NCBI GenBank assembly: GCA_030737835.1
Contig: JAUJYN010000012.1
Coordinates: forward strand, 10,464,729 to 10,528,728
Direction of reading: 5' to 3'
Length of the DNA: 64,000 nucleotides
From: Acorus gramineus
Lineage: Eukaryota; Streptophyta; Magnoliopsida; Acorales; Acoraceae
Below, one piece after another: positions 1 through 9,765 of this stretch. The position numbers were made by a program, and so were the translations under genes. Each line of letters opens with the position of its first letter. The stretch's first letter is position 1. The notes under the pieces were generated by a model that saw only the letters and a list, made by a program, of their open reading frames with translations, was not told the DNA's origin and did not search any database.

Positions 1-1180
1 ACATGATAGACATGAGAGGCAAAGCTCCCACGAACCATGGCATCAATAAGGTTATGAAGAGTCCGCATATCAAAGGACCTAGACGGAGCAGTGGAAGCAT
101 CACCCTACATTGAGGAATCAGCAATAGCAGCACGAGGGGCAGGCAGAGGAGCTCCAACATTGCGAGATTGCATTAATTGTGGGTATAGAAGAAAACACCT
201 GGTACATGTCCTGTTTTTTCCATAGTGGCTGCAAGTCACAATATTGTTGTGTCCTCGTCCACGACCACAACCGCGATTGCGACCACCATCGCTGTGGCTG
301 CAAGTGTCATATCCAGAATTGGCCGCCAATGCCATTTGATTGCTGAGGGTTCCAGTGGTCGTTGAGGAAGAGATCTGACAGCGACGCTCATCACCCTCAA
401 TAATAGCAAATGCCTCAAATAAAGAAGGAAGTGGTGTGTATTCCAAATCTAAACACAAAGAGATTCAAACTCTTGTCGAAGGCCCATAAGAAACGCATAC
501 ATCTATTGGTGTTGTAGTCGGCCAACCACAATTGTGGCAGCCTCCCTAGTCAACTCTGAGAGAGGCTCATAGTGGGCAAGGTCCTCCCAACGAGCCTGAA
601 AAAATCCAAAATAATCGGTAACAGACTGGGTACCTTGGGTGCCCTGTGCAATATCCTTGTACAACTCATAGATCCGTGAGTCATTCATGGGATGACCGTA
701 TGTTTTCTTCAGCGCATTCCACAGAGAGTCGACTGTATCATGATACGTGAACATATTATAGATCTGGGTCTCCATGGGAGTTGAAGAGCTAACCTTGAAC
801 TGTACAGTTGTTGATCTCTCACTTATTGAAGGTTGCATCAATGTCTGCTGACTTTTGAATGGTGCCAAGAAGGAGGCCTGACATGCCTCAACTACCCAAA
901 TATAATCGAATGGAATGTGACCAAGACGGATAATTCCATCCATCAAAGAGCACATTGGCAATACATTGAGCTTGACAATTGTGCCCTAATGGTATGGTGA
1001 TGTCTTTGATCTCCACAACCAGTGGTGGGGGTGGATCCTTGGGCGTTGGATCCTTGTTCTCTATTGCAAACCACAAATCTCAACCCAAGAGAGGAAGAGA
1101 TAATGGCGATCACCACGACCCGTGATGAATCAAGAAAAAAAATCGTGAAACCCTAGGGTTTCTTTGTGGCTCTGATACCA
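1..1180 (-). mobile_element. Ty1/copia retrotransposon, gag region remnant (antisense)
   Basis: Read on the minus strand, 1076 down to 105 encodes a broken copia-type Gag. The pieces lie in different frames, so it is a pseudogene. The N-terminal piece (1076-888) contains the motif LFDGWNYPSWSHSIRLYLGS, typical of the start of plant copia Gag. The middle piece (961-503) contains TVDSLWNALKKTYG and QSVTDYFGFFQARWEDL, as in the Gag/UBN2 family. The C-terminal piece (458-105) has PLPSLFEAFAII, then a basic Gly/Arg stretch and a damaged zinc knuckle, CSHYGKNRTCTRCFLLYP. Integrase and reverse transcriptase would lie to the left of base 1. The element is opposite in direction to the EDR2_C gene on its right and probably sits in one of that gene's introns. 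Confidence 0.85.
1167..1180 (-). other. Retrotransposon primer-binding site (initiator tRNA-Met type)
   Basis: The minus strand reads TGGTATCAGAGCCA, the standard copia primer-binding site complementary to the 3' part of initiator methionine tRNA. It lies just before the Gag frames, and so marks the inner edge of the 5' LTR, which must start near 1182 and extend rightwards on the plus strand. Confidence 0.9.
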
Positions 1181-1181
1181 A

Positions 1182-1480
1182 GAAGAAATAAATGGAATAA
1201 TGTTATATTAAATAATGAAATCTGAAAGGTCCTTTATATAGTTTCAAGATGTACAAACCTTAGAAACAGAAAAATATCAAAATATCAATGACAAAAATTC
1301 GAGTCAGGGGCGCTGCCCACGAACCCTCGTGCACCCAATGCGGCCCAGGGCGGTGTTGCCACTGAACCCCGTGCACCCAATCCAGCCGGGGGGCTACGGC
1401 CCAAGGGAGCGTTGCCCCCGGGTCTCCAGGAAATAAGCCTAACTGGCCTAATGACTCCAATAGTGACAAAGTAAAATAAC
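1182..1480 (-). mobile_element. Copia 5' LTR (outer end not resolved)
   Basis: This segment follows the primer-binding site and has the makings of a copia LTR read on the minus strand: a TATA-like CTATATAAAG at 1241-1232 and an AT-rich R/U5 part. Beyond 1290 it turns strikingly GC-rich, with a twice-repeated GTGCACCCAAT-type motif (1330 and 1370). I could not find a clear TG...CA end or a target-site duplication, so the right limit is a guess. The GC-rich part could be a separate insertion. Confidence 0.55.
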
Positions 1481-2342
1481 GCAGCAGAAGTAATGATCAA
1501 TGACCAGATCTATGTCAAGGTGTCATAAAACCTCTCTCAAAGAGAATAATCCTGGAATAAAGTTCAATTTATTGATGAAAAGATAATCTTCGGTGGGGCT
1601 ACAGGTTTTGCATATAATATGGACTCAATTAGGCCTTAAGTCAGATTACATAATTTAATTAAAATGGAAAATATTAATTAAAGATAATTGCCACTTATTT
1701 TGATTTTCCACATATCAATCAGAATTGATCGTAATTAATTTTGGTATTTGTGACAAGAGAAACAACCCTATAAATTATTACAATAAATGACAAATTTTCT
1801 TATTTAATGGCCTTGGAATTTGGCCAAAATTAAGCTTGCCTAGTTGTGGAGCGATTACTCGTGCTACCCTCCATAAAATAGCAGTAGGATTTTTGATGAT
1901 TGGTCAACCACTCTGCACAGAGAAAAGCTATTATTTTGGATGACATCTTATTCCTTGGGGGGAGTTATATATATATATATACATATATATTCTTTTGGTC
2001 TTTGAATTCTCACATAATTATTTACATCTTTAGGAAGTTTTCCTTTCATTAGGTATGGCATATTTGAATAAAGGAAGCTTTTTTACTGAAACTTGTTAAT
2101 CTCTGATTTTTCCTCGCTTATTCCAAACTTTTTGAGCTCGATAGTGGTTATTCATTTGGATTACAATATGGGGTAAAAATCCCTTTTATGGTATTCATGA
2201 ATAGGGATATCTGAAATTTCCTTTTTGGTTAACGATATATATCCTATTATCCTGTATGTATTAATTTAAAAAATACTTTTTCCTTTCCAAATTTTGATAA
2301 TTGTTAATGACTTTGACATCCATATTTTCTTTCATATATCAG
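1481..2342. other. AT-rich intronic sequence, no gene seen
   Basis: No coding frame or recognisable repeat. It includes a short TA microsatellite near 1967-1990 and ends in a pyrimidine-rich tract with the acceptor AG at 2341-2342 that opens the first EDR2_C exon. Earlier exons of that gene are probably left of base 1. Confidence 0.5.
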
Positions 2343-5020
2343 AGGCTAATTGATGATGAAGTAGAAAAGGTTAGAGGATTTCCTGTTGATACAATTTCAC
2401 CCTTCCGGGAAAGGTTAAAGATATTGGGTCGTGTGGTGAATGTGGATGATCTTCATCTAAGCGCTGCTGAAAGGAAGCTTATGCATGCTTACAATGAAAA
2501 ACCTGTTCTTTCTCGTCCACAACATGAATTTTATATGGTGAGTAGTTTTGCACCATGATTAAATTCTTTCTGGATTCTGTTGTATTAGTGTACATCTCTC
2601 CGGAATTTATATTTCGATGAAATTTGAGTCATAAGTTGCACACTTCATTCCTCTGTGTGCATCAATCTGATATGATCCGTGCATTTAGTAGACATACTTT
2701 TTACGTATTGCTGTTGCTATTTGATTCTTTCAATTGGACCCCTACTTCTCCTTAGTACATAGGGAGAGGGATTTTTATCACAGCAGCAAGAGGCCATCAA
2801 TATCCTGTTCAGCACCTTACACAATTGAGTATAGTTTGAGAATGATTAAATAACAGTTCCAACATTTTTAAAATTTTCAGGTGTCCAATTTGAAACCCTA
2901 TAGGATAGAATTATGTGCTAGTAAATTCCAAGGCACGGGCATTTTTTAATGCTGGAGAGGGTCTACATTAAGGGGATCCCTTATCCTCTGTTGTTTATTC
3001 TAGCAGCATATTTATTAATTAGTGTGTGCCTAAAGGCAAGAGAGGATGGGATGTTTCTCATTTGCATATGCAGACTGTACTCGATAATATGAGATGGATA
3101 CAACCGGAATACATGGGGATTGAAAATAGTGCTCCAATGTCCGAAGATGGTTTCATGGCTGAGGATCATCATGAAAAGAGTGCTGTTGCTGTGGTAAATT
3201 TGTGTGAGGCAGAACTGGGTGCTTTTGCAAAAATCCTTCAATGTAGAATAGAAGAGTGTCATATTAATACCTGGGGTTCCCTTTACATTGTGGCAGTCCT
3301 TTCTGCCAGGACTGAGTCACTGGTGGAGAGATTCGAGGAGTCGTGGAAGGAAAGGAAAACGCAGCCTGGGAGGGTAATTGGTATTTACTTAAAGATATGT
3401 AATCTTTCTATTTTTTCAGTTTGCCAAAAAGAATTTTGGAAAAGTTGGATGTTTTTCTTATTTGAAGAAAGTATAGGAGCATCCATTATTAAAAGAAACC
3501 CCTCAACAAAGGAGGAAAAGGATTTTAGGGGAGCACCACAAAGACTTCCCATGAGGTCACCCATCTCAATACTAATCTCGCCCAAGAGTGCTTAACTTCG
3601 GAGTTATGAAGAGCCTCGTGCGATAGTACTGTCATGATCGCAAAACAAGCTGGATGTTATGAGAAGGTTTCTATGTTGTGGGAACAATGAGGTAAGAAGG
3701 GTGTGCATCTAGCAAAATGGGGTGTAGTAAACGAAGAGGCTGGAGGAATGGTTGTATCGAACTTGAACATCAAAAAAAATAAAAATAGAAACCTTATTTG
3801 AGCTGTCTTCTCTTAATTGAGCTCCTCAACTATTTACGTTGAACGTGATTTATTAACAAACAGTGGAATCACCAATGCTTTTGCATTTTCTTCTTTTACC
3901 CAAGCATGGATCAGTGACCTCTCCTTGATGTAGCAATTTGGCATTGCAACTTCTTAAGAGAAGTGCCCTTTCCAATTGGTCCATAGTCTTCTCTCAACGT
4001 GCTACTGTTCATCCATAAGTTCTTTTTTTTTAATCTAAAAGAACTTACTACTGTTGAAGGTGATTAATTATCAATATAATTAATGAATAGTGTGACCACC
4101 AACATGCTTTGCCCATTCCTCTCGTCATATCAATGCATGGGACAGTGGTCTCTCCTTTGATGTGGGAATCAGCTATTGCAATTTCTTAGAAGCACACTTT
4201 TCTTTTGGTCTTTATCGCCAGATCATCTATTTGAATAGTGCCTTCCCACAGGTTCTTATGAACAGATTTTATAATATTTTAAGACTTTGTGTTATATGTA
4301 GATTAAATTCTATTTAATAACCTCATTTCTTTCTGTCCATTACAATCCTAGTCCTTTCCACTTCTTCTCTAAACTTGTTTCTGACTTCCTTCCACCTCTC
4401 ATATGTATCATTCAGTTTTATGCAAAATCTTAGTACGACAGCATGCACATTAAATTATCATTGTTGTTAGATTACTGTATTCGGATACCTCTTATGTGCA
4501 ACTTTATGAAATCTGCTTGTTTACTTCTTTTTTAAAAAAATTTCAAAAATATTATGGGTATTCATGTATTTTCTCATATTGTCATTGTTTTTCCTATTAT
4601 TCCCAAAATGCACCTATTTCATGTATATTACCATTCTCCACCAAAGTTGTATCCCCATAGATGGATACACAAAACTCAAACCTATCAATAATATATTCCC
4701 ATCTTTTGCAGGGAGAGAATTACTTTGAAATTGATATTGATATGCATAGATTCAGTTACATATCAAGGAAGGGATTTGAGGCATTCATGGACAGACTAAA
4801 GCTTTGCGTCTTGGATGTGGGATTGACTATTCAGGTTTTTGTTTGTATGTGTATTTCCTTCTATATTTAGAACTAATTTGCAGATAACAATGATGGTTGC
4901 TAATGCAAATACTAACAGGGGAACAAGTCTGAAGAGCTGCCAGAGCAGATCTTGTGTTGTGTGAGGCTGAACGGGATCGATTTCACTAACTACCACCAAC
5001 TTTCTGTGCCTTCCCTATGA
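2343..5020 (+). CDS. EDR2_C/DUF1336 domain protein, C-terminal three exons (partial gene)
   Basis: Three exons, all joined in phase 0, give the C-terminus of a plant DUF1336/ENHANCED DISEASE RESISTANCE 2 C-terminal protein. They are 2343-2537 (donor GTGAGT), 4712-4834 (donor GTTTTT, weak) and 4919-5020, ending in TGA. Diagnostic stretches are [58 protein letters not shown] and [18 protein letters not shown]. These match, from memory, the last part of the Arabidopsis At1g13970/At3g29180-type subfamily. The family's N-terminal half is missing and should lie left of the window. The domain is thought to act at membranes; its biochemical role is not settled. The 2.2-kb intron 2538-4711 holds unrelated material. 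Confidence 0.88.
3023..3373 (+). other. Unidentified 117-codon exon-like open frame inside the EDR2_C intron
   Basis: An open frame on the sense strand runs from an AG at 3021-3022 to a GTAATT donor at 3374. It is exactly 351 bases, so inclusion between the flanking phase-0 exons would keep the EDR2_C frame. The peptide looks like real protein ([57 protein letters not shown]), with amphipathic helical character and balanced composition. I do not recognise the family. EDR2_C proteins as I know them have nothing here. It may be a captured exon, a fragment of another gene moved by a transposon, or an old coding relic. The frame stays open past the donor to 3595, but that part is low-complexity. 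Confidence 0.4.
3527..3644 (-). pseudogene. 5S rRNA-derived pseudogene
   Basis: Read on the minus strand this stretch follows plant 5S rRNA over almost its whole length. The match is strongest around CTCCGAAGTTAAGC (about 3591-3604) and GGGTGACCTCATGGGAAG (3549-3566), which include the internal promoter region and the 3' arm. Many substitutions rule out a working gene. It may be a stray 5S copy, a 5S-derived SINE, or the 5S-like part of a Cassandra TRIM LTR; no second LTR or tail was found to decide. Confidence 0.8.
3840..4270 (+). repeat. Diverged tandem duplication (~200 bp) in the EDR2_C intron
   Basis: About 3840-4030 and 4050-4265 share an ordered series of similar words (GTGACCTCTCCTTGATGT against GTGGTCTCTCCTTTGATGT, then CATTGCAACTTCTTA against TATTGCAATTTCTTA, then a CATAAGTTCTT against CACAGGTTCTTA end). 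The copies are well diverged and non-coding. Confidence 0.5.
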
Positions 5021-6312
5021 TTCATGCCCACAAAGATGGATGCAAATGTTGATAATTTTTTTGTGGTAACCCATCAATTCTCAATATTAGCCAATAGCTC
5101 ATACCCTTATTTCTTCTGGCTAGAAAGTGAAGCAGTTCATTTCTGGTTAGAAAGAGTTCACACATCCGAAAGCACATCTGTATTTCCAAGTCAAGGCAGT
5201 CATAATTAGCCAATGAAAATCAATGGGAAAGAATCTCTGGAGGCATCTCAGGTGCGCATTCAGGTCAAGGGGAACGAAGTCCATCGTTATTTACCTCGGA
5301 ATCTTCCAATAAATATCCCATTTTTATGCGGTCCCAAAATGTATTATATTTATTTATATTATTTGTGATTAAATGTGTATTTCATTTACTTGATGCATCT
5401 GAAATATAATTCACAAAGAAGTATGATACGGCAAACCATGCCAAATATTCTGTCAAAATTGTCATTTTTTTTAGTGGGCAAGTGCTTTTTGTTTCCTGGG
5501 AAGCTAAAAGCTTACAGGAAATTATTTTTTCTTATACTTTGGGTAGATTTGATGGGTTTTGTAGAAGTTAATGAAGCCATCCATCGTATATGTTTATTAA
5601 TCATGATTATTTCACATAATTTTTTTCCAAATCTTAATTCAATAATCTTAAACATCAGTTAAAAATATTCTTTGTATTGTGTTTTAAATCACATGGTTTT
5701 GGTTGTGAAGCATAAGGTGAACCACTGCAAGGAATGTTCCACCTCGGGAGGGGTTTACCTGTGATTTATTCTTTTGTATGGGGACGTCATCGTCATTTAC
5801 GTATAAAATAGTGTTTTTAGTGTAAGCTAAAACAAAAATATGGATTATAATAAAATTAAAATAAAAGTGAAGTGTGGGGATTTTTAAAGGTTTATATTGT
5901 GAAGCTTGTGCAGTAAAAGGTTGCATTTGATAAACTTAAAAAATGTTAATAGTGAGATATCACGTGCAGTCATTCTTCGCGTATTTTAATTATTTATATG
6001 GATTTATAGGTATTATAACAGTTACATATGCATCATCATCAATTCAAAATTGTAATCACCCTGATATGAAACTGATGATAGTAATTTTTATCTTTTTCAA
6101 AAAAAAAAAAAAACATGGTAATGCATGGAGCACAACATCCATCCATTCAGGGGCCACATATATAATAAACAACATATCATTGGAAAACAATCAATACAAG
6201 CATTGCATCGCAAGCATTTTTTTTTTTTCATTCTTTTTTAGACTCTGATCATACTAATCAAGATTTCAGTCAAAATTTAAGCTGATCCAATCTTTTCAAA
6301 AACAAAAAAAAT
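5021..6312. other. Intergenic region between convergent genes
   Basis: This holds the 3' flanks of the EDR2_C gene (from the left) and the minus-strand MASS-like gene (from the right). It is AT-rich, with A and T homopolymers near 6100-6113 and 6219-6230. No intact gene, tRNA or clear transposon end was seen. Confidence 0.5.
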
Positions 6313-6576
6313 TCAAGATTTGGGTCTTCCCATGCACGATCCAAATAACGCAGGGAAACCGCACCTTTTGGGTCTCTTTGTGGAGGTCGTCTCCGGCCTC
6401 GGACGCTCACCGTTCGGGTGGTCGTCGTCGAGCGGTGGTCTCGTGACAGTGACGGCGGTGGCGGCGGAGGCTGTGGAGGAACCCTTCCCGTCCCATGTCT
6501 TGATTGGATCATCCCATATCCGCCCCGACGAGCCTTGCCTTCGGAATGAGACCGATGATCTCTGCAATGTTGTCAT
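6313..6576 (-). CDS. MAPK-substrate (MASS-like, At1g80180/At1g15400 family) small protein
   Basis: A single-exon, 87-residue protein. Its N-terminus LQRSSVSFRRQGSSGRIWDD matches the signature of the plant family annotated as MAPK kinase substrate protein At1g80180, or MASS (MAPK substrates in the stomatal lineage): a MxxLQRSxxSFRRQGSSGxxWDD start. The C-terminus RCGFPALFGSCMGRP matches the family's Cys-Gly-Phe...Phe-Gly end. The linker is shortened and rich in Thr/Pro/Arg, and I see no obvious Ser/Thr-Pro MAPK site in it, unlike the Arabidopsis members. The coding part is GC-rich against AT-rich flanks. Upstream, 6630-6710, the minus strand is GA-rich as in plant 5' leaders. The plus-strand frame over the same bases is a shadow. 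Confidence 0.8.
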   Translation of the reverse strand: MTTLQRSSVSFRRQGSSGRIWDDPIKTWDGKGSSTASAATAVTVTRPPLDDDHPNGERPRPETTSTKRPKRCGFPALFGSCMGRPKS

Positions 6577-6962
6577 TCTTTTTTATCAATAGAAGGGTGT
6601 AGGCCTACCGTTTTATCTATAAAAAAAAATGTTGTTGACATTCTTCTGTCTCTGTTTCTAGGTTTCTGTTTCTCTCTCTATCTTTGTCTTTATCTTTGTA
6701 TTTTTTTATGATTGGTGATTTGGATGGTTGGTAGAGTTCGTCATTGGATAAGCGATAACCTTGTCAAAGTTTAGATTTGGCAATTTTAAGTTAAATTTAG
6801 GCAGTGCTAAATTTAGAAAAATCTCTCTCTCTACCCCCGTTTTTTCTCTCTCTATACAAATGGGCGCCTTCTTACATGAAATATGAGTGGTGTTTTGGTC
6901 TGTTTATAAACTGTTTTTTTTTTTTTTTTTGTCAATTTTTAAAGATAACCATGGTCCTGTTA

Positions 6963-7027
6963 AATTTGAATGTTCAACACATTCGTTCCTGTTACTACGA
7001 TGAACGAATGTGTTGAACATTCAAATT
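6963..7027. repeat. Perfect 26-bp inverted repeat with 13-base loop
   Basis: Arms 6963-6988 and 7002-7027 are exact reverse complements; the loop is 6989-7001. The arm contains GAATGTTCAACACATTCGTTC-like sequence, including an internal partial symmetry (GAATGT...ACATTC). It lies 390 bp upstream of the MASS-like start. It could be a hairpin RNA precursor, a small foldback element or a protein-binding palindrome. Confidence 0.9.
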
Positions 7028-7067
7028 GTACAATTAACATAAGGCACATTTCCTTGCTCTCACCGTC

Positions 7068-7250
7068 ATAGTATGGGTCCAGATCCAGTGAGGTATGAGT
7101 ACCATCAGTATTGATCTACACAACTTATTAATCGAATTATGTAACATATTAATCAAATTGCACGATCATTTATTGAGTATAATATCACTCTTTATACAAT
7201 TTAATTAATAAATTATGTAGTGGCTAGAATCAGCCAAGTCGGAGTGAATT
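7068..7250 (+). mobile_element. MITE-like element, same family as 13105-13350
   Basis: Begins GGGTCCAGATCCAGTGAGGT, then ACCATCAGTATTGA and ATTAATCGAATTA words. The reverse complement of 13290-13350 has the matching GTCTGGATCCAATGAGG, ACCATTAGTATTGA and AATTAATCGAT words. The right end is not clear. Confidence 0.5.
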
Positions 7251-7269
7251 TTTATTAAAAAAACGAAAT

Positions 7270-7415
7270 ATCGAATTCTCCCGCCTGTGAACCTAAAAAT
7301 CCCCTTTACAAACCCTTCTCTCTCAATCCGTGTCTCACTCTGCCACAAGCCCCCTCTCGTTCGATTCTCCTCTCAACAGGGTCTCTCTCTCTCTCTCTTC
7401 CCCTCCCTCAATCAG
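7270..7415 (+). promoter_or_regulatory. Probable 5'-UTR exon / promoter-proximal region of the E2 gene
   Basis: A pyrimidine-rich stretch with CT repeats (7381-7400), typical of plant 5' leaders, ends at CAATCAG with a possible donor GTCCTT at 7416. The next plus-strand acceptor with a start codon right after it is at 10938-10939. That would make a 3.5-kb leader intron. The link to the E2 gene is inference. Confidence 0.45.
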
Positions 7416-8393
7416 GTCCTTTTTTAGGGTTACTTTTGTTTTCTTTTGAATTTCTTAATCTTTTTTTATGATGAATCTTATGTATGAAGGGACGAGAAAA
7501 ATCACCACATTGAATCAATTTTTTCCCTTGTCTTGCAAATTGATGTTTGTGGAACTCAAGATTTTGATTTCTGTTTTTCATTGTCACGAATCTGGTGTTA
7601 TTTTGGTAATACCTAGATTGTTACATATTTAATTTATTAACAGAATGCGAGAATCCTGTATGAGTAGTGAAATGATCTGTGCCTTTTACATGTGAAAAGT
7701 ATTTAATTTTTTTTTATGATTCTATCAGAATATGCTTTTCCCCAATCCTTTCACTTGATATAACACAGATTTGATGATTTAGATCTTTATCGCTGAATAC
7801 ACTCACTCCATTCTTTACGAGTGTCCCAAATGAGAGAAGGGTTTGGTCCTGTTAATATGTTGCCCATGATTGATTCTAATCATGTGGATTTACACTATTT
7901 ATATGTCGTTTTAGAATGATTTATGCCTTGACACTGTTAGATATCCAGTTAGTTGTCTTTCTCATTCTTTTGAACATGGATTTGTACTGTATGCCGTTCA
8001 ATGCCTTTCGGTTTTATACTTTTATATCTCTGGTGAAATTATGAGCTTTTATAGATACTAAAGAAAACATTTTGGATTTAATGAATTATAGTGCGGAGTG
8101 CAGATTCTGCTGAAATAAGATGTGGCATGGATTACTCTTTTTTGGTTTTGTCACAAAGGATCAATTTATCCATATGTACCAAAGAGCATTTGAGAAATTT
8201 TACGGCATGCCTCCACTAAGAAATGATGTACAAAGTCTCTTTACAATCTTTGAATCTCAAAATATTTCCAATTGCATATCTCATTCTCTTTCAAAGGGAA
8301 AAAAAAAGGATCTAGGTAATAACATCATATAATGAGTGTAAGTCGATCATTTAGGCCATATGAATGAAGAGTGGTCCATATCCATTTCTTGGC

Positions 8394-8908
8394 TTTTTTT
8401 CTTTCTTTTTTTTTATAGAAGGTTGGCTTTCACCTTTGTATTCAAAGTGAAAGCCCCAAGAACAAGAGAATTACAAACCCATCCACCTCATGTGGACAGA
8501 ACCCACATCAGGACACAAAAAGAAGAGTGCTCTACTTAATGCATCCCACCCAAAGAAAAAGCCCTGAAACTCACTGCCCCTGGATGGTTAGGCTCCCTCC
8601 CATCAGAGAAATCTCGCGCGCCCCTGCACAGAATTTCCCCCACATCACGATGAACATCATAGCCCCCTCACTGCTATTCTCCACATATGGAGTTGATCCC
8701 TTAAACACCACCTGGTTTCTCGTCAACCAAATAGACCATATCATCGTCGGGATCAAGGATTGAGAGATTTTAGCCTCTGCACTCCTATCTCCAGCAGATC
8801 GAAGACCCTTCCCCGTCCTCCATAGGTCCTCCAGAGTACCAAAAGGACCACCTAGTGCTGTCACTGAGCCAAGCCACCGCCAAGAATCCCGCGCAAAAGG
8901 ACACAAGC
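8394..8908 (-). mobile_element. 5'-truncated LINE with 14-bp target-site duplication
   Basis: The 14-bp direct repeat ATCCATTTCTTGGC flanks it at 8380-8393 and 8909-8922. On the minus strand the body encodes the C-terminal end of a plant LINE reverse transcriptase ORF: CPFARDSWRWLG, then SQSLIPTMIWSIWLTRNQVV, the zf-RVT region and its tail. The minus-strand end is an A/T-rich poly(A)-like tail at 8394-8420. About 515 bp remain, so it is dead on arrival. It sits in the long leader intron of the E2 gene. Confidence 0.92.
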
Positions 8909-9139
8909 ATCCATTTCTTGGCATTTGCAGATGAAACAAACTTGTAGTACATTTAATGTCTTGCAAATCTGATAAGCTGTCTTCAAGATAAGAGTTATTG
9001 TTATATATCTGAGGAAACTGAGTTCTAGGAATTGTTATTTAATTTGTTGATCATTTTGGTACTTGATTTCCATTTCCTGCAATGCTCACTTGAAAACAGT
9101 GTATTTTTCGGTCCCTTTTTTATTTTATTTTTTTGAAAA

Positions 9140-9235
9140 CAGTGCCCCTTTGGATTTGATCCCCTGACCTCCTTTTGGGAGGGGGGTGCTAATCGGCTAA
9201 TCAAATCTCGGTTTGCCAGTTCGGGAATTCCTTTT
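9140..9235 (-). mobile_element. tRNA-derived SINE fragment
   Basis: On the minus strand the order is AAACCGAGATTTGATTAGCC, TTAGCACCCCCCTC, AAAGGAGG and GGGGATCAAATCC. This looks like box A, the typical C-rich SINE head and box B of Pol III SINEs. It aligns word for word with the copy at 9679-9765. Confidence 0.65.
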
Positions 9236-9678
9236 GCATAAGCTTTTGTTTCCCTTAGACAGTAATAGTATTTGCAGGGAGTGGCTGCATAATTCTCTCA
9301 TAACTTTTCAATTGAATATGCTTCTTATTGACTCTATAGTGACTCATCACAAGTCCGTTGAAACAGGGCACATCTAAATGTAGAGACACACACTAAAAAA
9401 AAAAAAAAACCCTTCAAATAACAGTTCTTCTTTATCTGTGCTTTGACATTGTCCTCTATCCATCATGATACAAATACACCATTCTTCTAGGTGCATTACT
9501 TATTATTTATCTTGAAATAAATATGCTTGATACTTTTGATTTATCTCTCATTTTTAGATATCATATCTACATATGATAGTGCTAGTCGTTGTCAGGGCAT
9601 TAGTTGCAGAGTAAATTCAGTGAAAACTTCGATAAGTAGACTTTGAAAATGTATCCATGCCTATTTTTAATATATATT

Positions 9679-9765
9679 CGCGAACCGAGCTTTGGTTAAG
9701 TTGGCTAGCACCCCCCTCTCCATAAAGAAGGCCATGTGATCAAACCCAGGGGGCACCATTCTTCA
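9679..9765 (+). mobile_element. tRNA-derived SINE fragment, second copy
   Basis: Contains GAACCGAGCTTTGGTTAAGT, GGCTAGCACCCCCCTC and GTGATCAAACCC, like tRNA boxes A and B separated by about 40 bases. It is the same family as the opposite-strand copy 450 bp to the left, and both lie in the E2 leader intron. Confidence 0.65.

Noticed and set aside
8120-8332. 70-codon frame (MWHGLLFFGFVTKDQF) in the E2 leader intron
   Set aside because: No family recognised and no supporting splice or promoter signal; probably chance.
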